Shown here: piece after piece, positions 59,886 through 64,000 of the stretch | How the letters are laid out: each line of letters begins with the position of its first letter | Numbering within the stretch: the first letter of the stretch is position 1 | DNA from: Thalassobaculum fulvum | GTDB taxonomy: Bacteria; Pseudomonadota; Alphaproteobacteria; Thalassobaculales; Thalassobaculaceae | Assembly: GCF_014652915.1 (NCBI RefSeq) | Contig: NZ_BMZS01000002.1 | Location: 354,590 to 418,589, forward strand | Length of the DNA: 64,000 bases | Reading direction: 5' to 3' | The notes under the pieces: generated by a model | Database searches by the model: none | Told to the model about the DNA's origin: nothing | The model's input: only the letters and a program-made list of their open reading frames with translations | Translations under genes and position numbers: made by a program

Positions 59886-61775
59886 TCAGAGCCCGTAGGC
59901 CACCGCCGCCTCGCCGGCGAGCCGGCGGGCATCGTCCTCCAGCCCGAGGGCGCGCAACGCCCCGACCACCCCAGCCACCGCCGTCGGATCGATCTCCTCG
60001 AGCGGCACGTCGCCGAAGCCGGCACAGGCCAGCGCCACCGCCTCGGCCAGCCGGCCGGCGGCAGCAGCCGCCGCCACACCGTTGCGGAACGCCGCGGTCG
60101 GCGCCTCGTACGGCGTGGTCGGCGGCAGCGCCGCAAGCCCGCGCCACGCGTCCACGCCGATCGGTTCGCCCAGGGCGTCGAGCAGCGACAGCGCCGCCCC
60201 GCCGAGGTTGGACGCCCCGTCCGGGTCGTTGTCGCGCCGGTCGTCCCACCACGCAGAGACCGCGGCTTCCTGGTACGGCACCAGCAGGTCGCCGCCGCCG
60301 ATCCGCGCCGCCACCCACAGCCGGCGCAGCGCGAGCCGGGCGTCGGGGCTGCCGGCGTCGGCCCGGGTGCGCAGCCATTCCAGCCACGGACGGGCGGCCG
60401 CCGGCTGTCCCGCCGCCACCAGCACCCGCACCGCATCCGGCGCCATCGCCTCGACCGACGGCTGGATGGTCAGCCGTCGGACCAGCGGCGCGAACAGTCT
60501 CGCGGTCTGCCGCCACGCGGTGCCGTCCTCGGCGATCTCCAGCGCCTTGCGGATGACCCGGGCCCGCTGGCCGGGGTCGCCGTTCGCGTCGGCCGTGCGC
60601 CACAGCAGGCCGCGCGCATAGGCGGACTGGTCGGCCTCGGCCGCCAGCAGCGCGCCGTCGACCGTCCCGCCGTCGACCGCAATATCGCGGTACAGGTCGA
60701 TCAGCGCTTGCGTGCCGAGGGCACCGGCCTCCTCGGCGCGTTCGGCCGCAGCCAGCCGGGCGGCAAACGGCGGATCGCCGATGCCGCGGGCCAGCGCGAC
60801 CAGCACCGGCAGCGAGTCGATCTGCATCACGTCCGGGTCGACCGCCGCCTTGGCCAGCCGGGCCGCCGCCAGATGCAGCGGCTCGGCGCCCACCAGCCGG
60901 GCCGGGCCGCCGGACCGACCGGCGCCCGGGACCGCCAGCTGAACGAGGTCCTGGAGCAGCGCGTCGGCCTCGCCGATCTCGCCGAGCAGCCGGACCCCGA
61001 GCTCGGCCTTCGCGATATCGCCGCGCCACAGGTCGCAGACGATGCCCAGCTTCACCCAGAAGCGGTCGTCGGCCCGGGCCGCCACCGCGTCGTGATGACC
61101 GCAGGCCGTGGCGTCGTCGCCGACCGCCGCGGCCCGCTCGGCGAGCGGCCGCGCCAGCGCCGGGTCGTCGGCGCGGCCGGGAACCATCCGGGCCAGCGCT
61201 CCGAGCTCGTCGAGCGCGCCCATCGCCAGCAGGCGCTCGGCCCGGGCGGCAAGCAGCCGGCCCTCCCCGGTCAGGCCGGACGGCCCCGGGCCCGACGACA
61301 GCAGCAGCCGGCGCTGCAGGTCGCGAAGCGCCTGGGCGTTCGGCGCAGCCGGCAGCAGCGCCACCAGGCGCAGCGCGATCGGGCCCGGTGTGCCCTGCCA
61401 GAGATCGGTCCTGAGGCCGCCGCTCTCCGGCGTCAGGGTTCCGACCGCATCGGTCGTCAGCCGGCCCAGCCCCTCGATGCGGATCGCTCCGTCGGCGGTC
61501 GTGCGGGGACCGGCGGCGGCCGGTGCCGCGGTATCCGCCGGCGGCGGCACGAACAGCGGTGGCGGCGCGGACGGCGGCGCGCTGTCGCTGCCGGAGGCGG
61601 GCGGCGCTGCCGGTCCGAGCGGGGTCGGCGGCCCGAGCAGAACCGGCCCCCTGGACTGTGCGTCGGCGGAGACCGCCGCGGCGACGGTGAGCACCAGGGA
61701 AGCAACGACGCCGAGGGCGGCCCGCCGGCCCGGCGCGGCCACGCGCCGGCGGCCGCTACTTGGGCAGGCGGTCAT
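59886..61775 (-). CDS. 629-residue secreted alpha-helical repeat protein
   Basis: No family recognised. A signal peptide ([20 protein letters not shown], residues about 20-40) and a Pro/Ala-rich spacer to about residue 95 precede a long alpha-helical region of TPR-like type ([64 protein letters not shown]). The helices have 30-40 residue periodicity. It probably serves as a periplasmic scaffold. It overlaps the preceding 45-aa membrane protein gene by 20 bases and precedes xerD by 20 bases, so it is in a tightly packed unit. Confidence 0.65.
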   Translation of the reverse strand: MTACPSSGRRRVAAPGRRAALGVVASLVLTVAAAVSADAQSRGPVLLGPPTPLGPAAPPASGSDSAPPSAPPPLFVPPPADTAAPAAAGPRTTADGAIRIEGLGRLTTDAVGTLTPESGGLRTDLWQGTPGPIALRLVALLPAAPNAQALRDLQRRLLLSSGPGPSGLTGEGRLLAARAERLLAMGALDELGALARMVPGRADDPALARPLAERAAAVGDDATACGHHDAVAARADDRFWVKLGIVCDLWRGDIAKAELGVRLLGEIGEADALLQDLVQLAVPGAGRSGGPARLVGAEPLHLAAARLAKAAVDPDVMQIDSLPVLVALARGIGDPPFAARLAAAERAEEAGALGTQALIDLYRDIAVDGGTVDGALLAAEADQSAYARGLLWRTADANGDPGQRARVIRKALEIAEDGTAWRQTARLFAPLVRRLTIQPSVEAMAPDAVRVLVAAGQPAAARPWLEWLRTRADAGSPDARLALRRLWVAARIGGGDLLVPYQEAAVSAWWDDRRDNDPDGASNLGGAALSLLDALGEPIGVDAWRGLAALPPTTPYEAPTAAFRNGVAAAAAAGRLAEAVALACAGFGDVPLEEIDPTAVAGVVGALRALGLEDDARRLAGEAAVAYGL

Positions 61776-61893
61776 TCGGGATCACCTTCTGCACCGGCGC
61801 GGTCGGAGGCGGGATGTCCCACGTCATCAGGAACGCCGCCCCGCCGCCGAGCAGCAGGACCAGCAGAACCAGCAGGAAGGCCAGAAAACGCAT
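61756..61893 (-). CDS. 45-residue single-span membrane protein overlapping the secreted protein gene
   Basis: ATG 61893 opens [21 protein letters not shown], one membrane helix from residue 4 to 23, then a Pro-rich tail ([21 protein letters not shown]) likely periplasmic. The last 20 bases overlap the start of the 629-aa gene, a translational-coupling layout. No known family. Too short for most gene finders; the clear helix/tail design and overlap support it. Probably the first gene of the leftward run. Confidence 0.65.
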   Translation of the reverse strand: MRFLAFLLVLLVLLLGGGAAFLMTWDIPPPTAPVQKVIPNDRLPK

Positions 61894-62085
61894 GACCGCG
61901 GGCCTCGATCCGGTGAACGATTCCATGCGGCGGACCCGAGGCCCCGCCGGCCGGCCGAGCCCGGTCTGGCGACCGCCGCGAGGCGTGTGGTACCGTCGGA
62001 CTATGGCACGACTTCGGCACTGTACCGACCGCAGGAATCCGACGCAACGCGGCGCCCGAACCCGGCGCAGGCGGGGGGTCCCCGC

Positions 62086-62703
62086 ATGACCGCAGCCAGC
62101 GGGGCGCGCGTCGAAGCGCCCGAATCGGCGGCCGGACCGTCCGATCCGATCCGCGTCCATCCGGTTCTTCCCTGCACGCTCGTCCTCGTCGGCCTGATGG
62201 GAGCCGGCAAGAGCAGCATCGGCCGGCGGCTGGCCCAGCGTCTCGGCGTCGACTTCGTGGATGCCGACGCAGAGATCGAGGCCGCGGCCGGCCGGACCAT
62301 CCCCGAGATCTTCCAGGAACTGGGCGAGCCGGCGTTCCGCGACGGCGAGCGACGGGTGATCCGGCGCCTGCTGGAGGACCGCACCCCGCACGTCCTGGCG
62401 ACCGGCGGCGGCGCCTTCATGGCGCCCGATACCCGCGAGGCGATCAAGGAGAAGGGGCTGTCGCTTTGGCTGAAGGCCGACCTCGACACCCTGTTCGAGC
62501 GGGTCGCCCGCCGGTCCAACCGGCCGCTTCTGAAGACCGCCGACCCCAAGGAGACGCTGCGCAACCTGATGGCGATCCGCTACCCGGTCTACGCCGAGGC
62601 CGACATCGTCGTCGAAACCCGGCGGGTTCCGATTGAGACCACCGTCGAGAAGGTCTATCAGGCGCTCGTCGCCCACCTGAACCAGTGCCACCTGAACCAG
62701 TGA
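62086..62703 (+). CDS. aroK: shikimate kinase
   Basis: A 205-residue shikimate kinase. The Walker A loop is [11 protein letters not shown] (Gly36-Ser43). [21 protein letters not shown] has the shikimate-binding Asp, and [13 protein letters not shown] and ATGGGAF the Arg and Gly-rich substrate site. RPLLKTADP is part of the lid. The N-terminus has about 30 extra residues compared with typical AroK. The C-terminus ends in a 12-base duplicated unit, HLNQ-C-HLNQ. Followed by aroB with a 28-base gap. Confidence 0.95.
   Translation: MTAASGARVEAPESAAGPSDPIRVHPVLPCTLVLVGLMGAGKSSIGRRLAQRLGVDFVDADAEIEAAAGRTIPEIFQELGEPAFRDGERRVIRRLLEDRTPHVLATGGGAFMAPDTREAIKEKGLSLWLKADLDTLFERVARRSNRPLLKTADPKETLRNLMAIRYPVYAEADIVVETRRVPIETTVEKVYQALVAHLNQCHLNQ
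62674..62700 (+). repeat. short tandem duplication at the 3' end of aroK
   Basis: CACCTGAACCAG occurs at 62674-62685 and again at 62689-62700, spaced by TGC, just before the stop. The duplication adds HLNQ and a Cys to the C-terminus and looks recent. Confidence 0.65.
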
Positions 62704-62731
62704 AGGCCGGACCCGTGAGGATTTCTGCGCG

Positions 62732-63856
62732 ATGAGCGCCGTCGAAACCGTCGAAGTCGCGCTCGCCGACCGAAGCTACGCGATCCGGGTCGGCGCCGGG
62801 CTGATCGACCGGGCCGGCGAGGAGCTCGCGGACCTGCTGGCGGGCCGCAAGGCCGTCGTGGTGGCCGACGAGACCGTTGCCGGGCTGCATCTGCCGGCGC
62901 TGGTCCGCGGCCTGACCGGCGTCGCCCGCTCGGTCGACGCCCTGACCGTCCCGGCCGGTGAGTCCGCCAAGTCGATGGACGGACTCGCCGACCTGCTCGA
63001 CCGCATGCTGGCGCTCGGCATCGACCGGCGGACCGTGGTGATCGCGCTCGGCGGCGGCGTCACCGGCGACCTCGCCGGGTTCGCGGCGGCGGTCGCGCTG
63101 CGCGGGCTCGACTTCGTGCAGATCCCGACCACGCTGCTGGCCCAGGTCGACAGTTCGGTCGGCGGCAAGACCGGGGTCAACACCCGGCACGGCAAGAACC
63201 TGGTCGGCGCGTTCCATCAGCCCCGGCGCGTGCTGATCGACACCGCCGTGCTCGACACCCTGCCCCGGCGCGAGCTGCTGGCCGGCTATGCCGAGGTGGT
63301 GAAGTACGGGGCGATCGGCGATCTCGAATTCTTCCAGTGGCTGGAGGCCAACGGCCGCCGCCTGCTGGACGGCGACGCCGACGCCCGCCGCCACGCCATC
63401 GTCGTGTCGTGCCGGGCCAAGGCCGCCGTGGTCGCCGCCGACGAGCGCGAGACCGCCGGCGGCCCGCGCGCGCTGCTGAACTTCGGGCACACCTTCGGGC
63501 ATGCCCTGGAGGCGATGGCCGGCTACGACGGCTCGCTGCTGCACGGCGAGGGCGTGGCCGCCGGCATGGTGCTGGCGGCCCGGCTGTCGGCCCGGCTCGG
63601 CCCGTGCACCGGCCAGGACGCCGAGCGGCTGGCGGCGCACCTGTCGGCGGTCGGCCTGCCGACCGGGCTCGACCAGGTCGACGCCGGCCGCCACTGGACC
63701 GCCGAGCACCTGATCGGCCACATGGTCAAGGACAAGAAGGCCCTCGACGGCCGCATCGTGTTCGTCCTGCTCGAGCGGCTCGGGCACGCGGTGGTTCGCG
63801 GCGACGTCGACCGGGCGGCCGTCAGCGCCCTGCTCGACCGGCCGCGAGCCGCCTGA
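62732..63856 (+). CDS. aroB: 3-dehydroquinate synthase
   Basis: A 374-residue AroB. VALGGGVTGDLAGFAAA is the NAD-binding glycine loop. QIPTTLLAQVDSSVGGKTGVNTRHGKNLVGAFHQP, YAEVVKYGAIGD, and LNFGHTFGHALE plus LLHGEGVAAGM give the substrate and zinc ligands. It cyclises DAHP to 3-dehydroquinate, the second shikimate-pathway step. It lies 28 bases after aroK, the usual order in alphaproteobacteria, and 22 bases before the HlyC/CorC gene. Confidence 0.97.
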   Translation: MSAVETVEVALADRSYAIRVGAGLIDRAGEELADLLAGRKAVVVADETVAGLHLPALVRGLTGVARSVDALTVPAGESAKSMDGLADLLDRMLALGIDRRTVVIALGGGVTGDLAGFAAAVALRGLDFVQIPTTLLAQVDSSVGGKTGVNTRHGKNLVGAFHQPRRVLIDTAVLDTLPRRELLAGYAEVVKYGAIGDLEFFQWLEANGRRLLDGDADARRHAIVVSCRAKAAVVAADERETAGGPRALLNFGHTFGHALEAMAGYDGSLLHGEGVAAGMVLAARLSARLGPCTGQDAERLAAHLSAVGLPTGLDQVDAGRHWTAEHLIGHMVKDKKALDGRIVFVLLERLGHAVVRGDVDRAAVSALLDRPRAA

Positions 63857-63878
63857 GGGGAACGTCAGAGCCGGCTCG

Positions 63879-64000
63879 ATGGACACTTCGCTCGCTCTCA
63901 CGGTCGGCGGCATCTTCCTGCTCCTGCTGCTGTCCGGCTTCTTTTCCGGATCGGAGACCGCGCTCACCGCGGCCAGCCAGGCGCGGCTGTCGCAGCTCGC
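63879..64000 (+). CDS. HlyC/CorC (DUF21/CBS) family protein, N-terminal fragment
   Basis: Only the first 40 codons lie in the window; the gene continues past base 64000. MDTSLALTVGGIFLLLLLSG is a membrane segment and SGFFSGSETALTAASQARL the diagnostic DUF21 motif of the HlyC/CorC (CNNM-like) proteins. These are believed to move divalent cations such as Mg2+/Co2+. The order aroK-aroB-HlyC/CorC is common in Rhodospirillales. Confidence 0.85.
   Translation, partial: MDTSLALTVGGIFLLLLLSGFFSGSETALTAASQARLSQL

Overview
The window is high-GC (about 70 % by eye, not computed), densely coding chromosomal DNA of an alphaproteobacterium, most likely Rhodospirillales-like. Support comes from the xerD/accA block lying back-to-back with aroK-aroB-HlyC/CorC, an FnrN-type iron-sulphur regulator, a CCDC90-type coiled-coil protein, three PAS_5-type proteins and a tRNA-Arg with an encoded CCA. 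I see no insertion sequence, phage gene, CRISPR array or rRNA. No gene-free stretch exceeds 300 bases; the longest is 42415-42687, which holds the tRNA promoter and a lipoprotein promoter.

Left part (1-24 kb): catabolic and metabolic genes interleaved with regulators. They include a racemase fragment, a class II aldolase, a VOC protein, an AlkZ-like DNA glycosylase, a cysteine synthase-like/PanE-like pair beside a LysR regulator, a DDAH-like hydrolase next to a catalytically degenerate HD-domain protein, and a lipoprotein adenosine deaminase. A three-gene operon follows (SMP-30, HMG-CoA-lyase-like, CoA transferase), then a glycine-zipper lipoprotein overlapping a ClpP-fold periplasmic protein, pirin, a second SMP-30, a stand-alone DUF4347 protein facing an AraC regulator, an XRE regulator, an IlvD/Edd dehydratase, a 2OG oxygenase and FolB. 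Two tiny paralogous membrane proteins (3380-3484 and 6453-6608) flank the cysteine-synthase/LysR block.

Middle (24-45 kb): a decarboxylase/3-HIBDH/DUF1932 operon, a CpdA-like phosphodiesterase, FeSOD, sugar-nucleotide genes (gmhB, manC, UDP-glucuronate decarboxylase-like), and a molybdenum hydroxylase operon (2Fe-2S subunit, Tat-exported Mo subunit, diheme RoxA/CcP-like cytochrome). These are followed by a methyltransferase divergent from a GlxA-type regulator, an SDR, tRNA-Arg(ACG), an envelope lipoprotein, gpt and panC.

Right part (45-64 kb): an FNR regulator and a redox/membrane operon (TVP38 protein, MerA-like flavoprotein, orphan histidine kinase) diverge from a DMSO-reductase-family oxidoreductase. 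Next come a GlxA regulator overlapping a DJ-1/PfpI protein and a GDCCVxC zinc-ribbon protein. A long leftward run follows (45-aa membrane protein, 629-aa secreted protein, xerD, accA, NYN-LOTUS protein, serine protease, AroE-like), then rightward aroK, aroB and the start of a HlyC/CorC gene.

Three long imperfect inverted repeats (near 10.8, 15.4 and 44.6 kb) each sit exactly between convergent genes. The observations I rate highest are the tiny paralogous membrane proteins, the pseudo-HD protein, the kinase/flavoprotein/TVP38 operon, the Mo-hydroxylase with a RoxA-like cytochrome, and the convergent-junction repeats.
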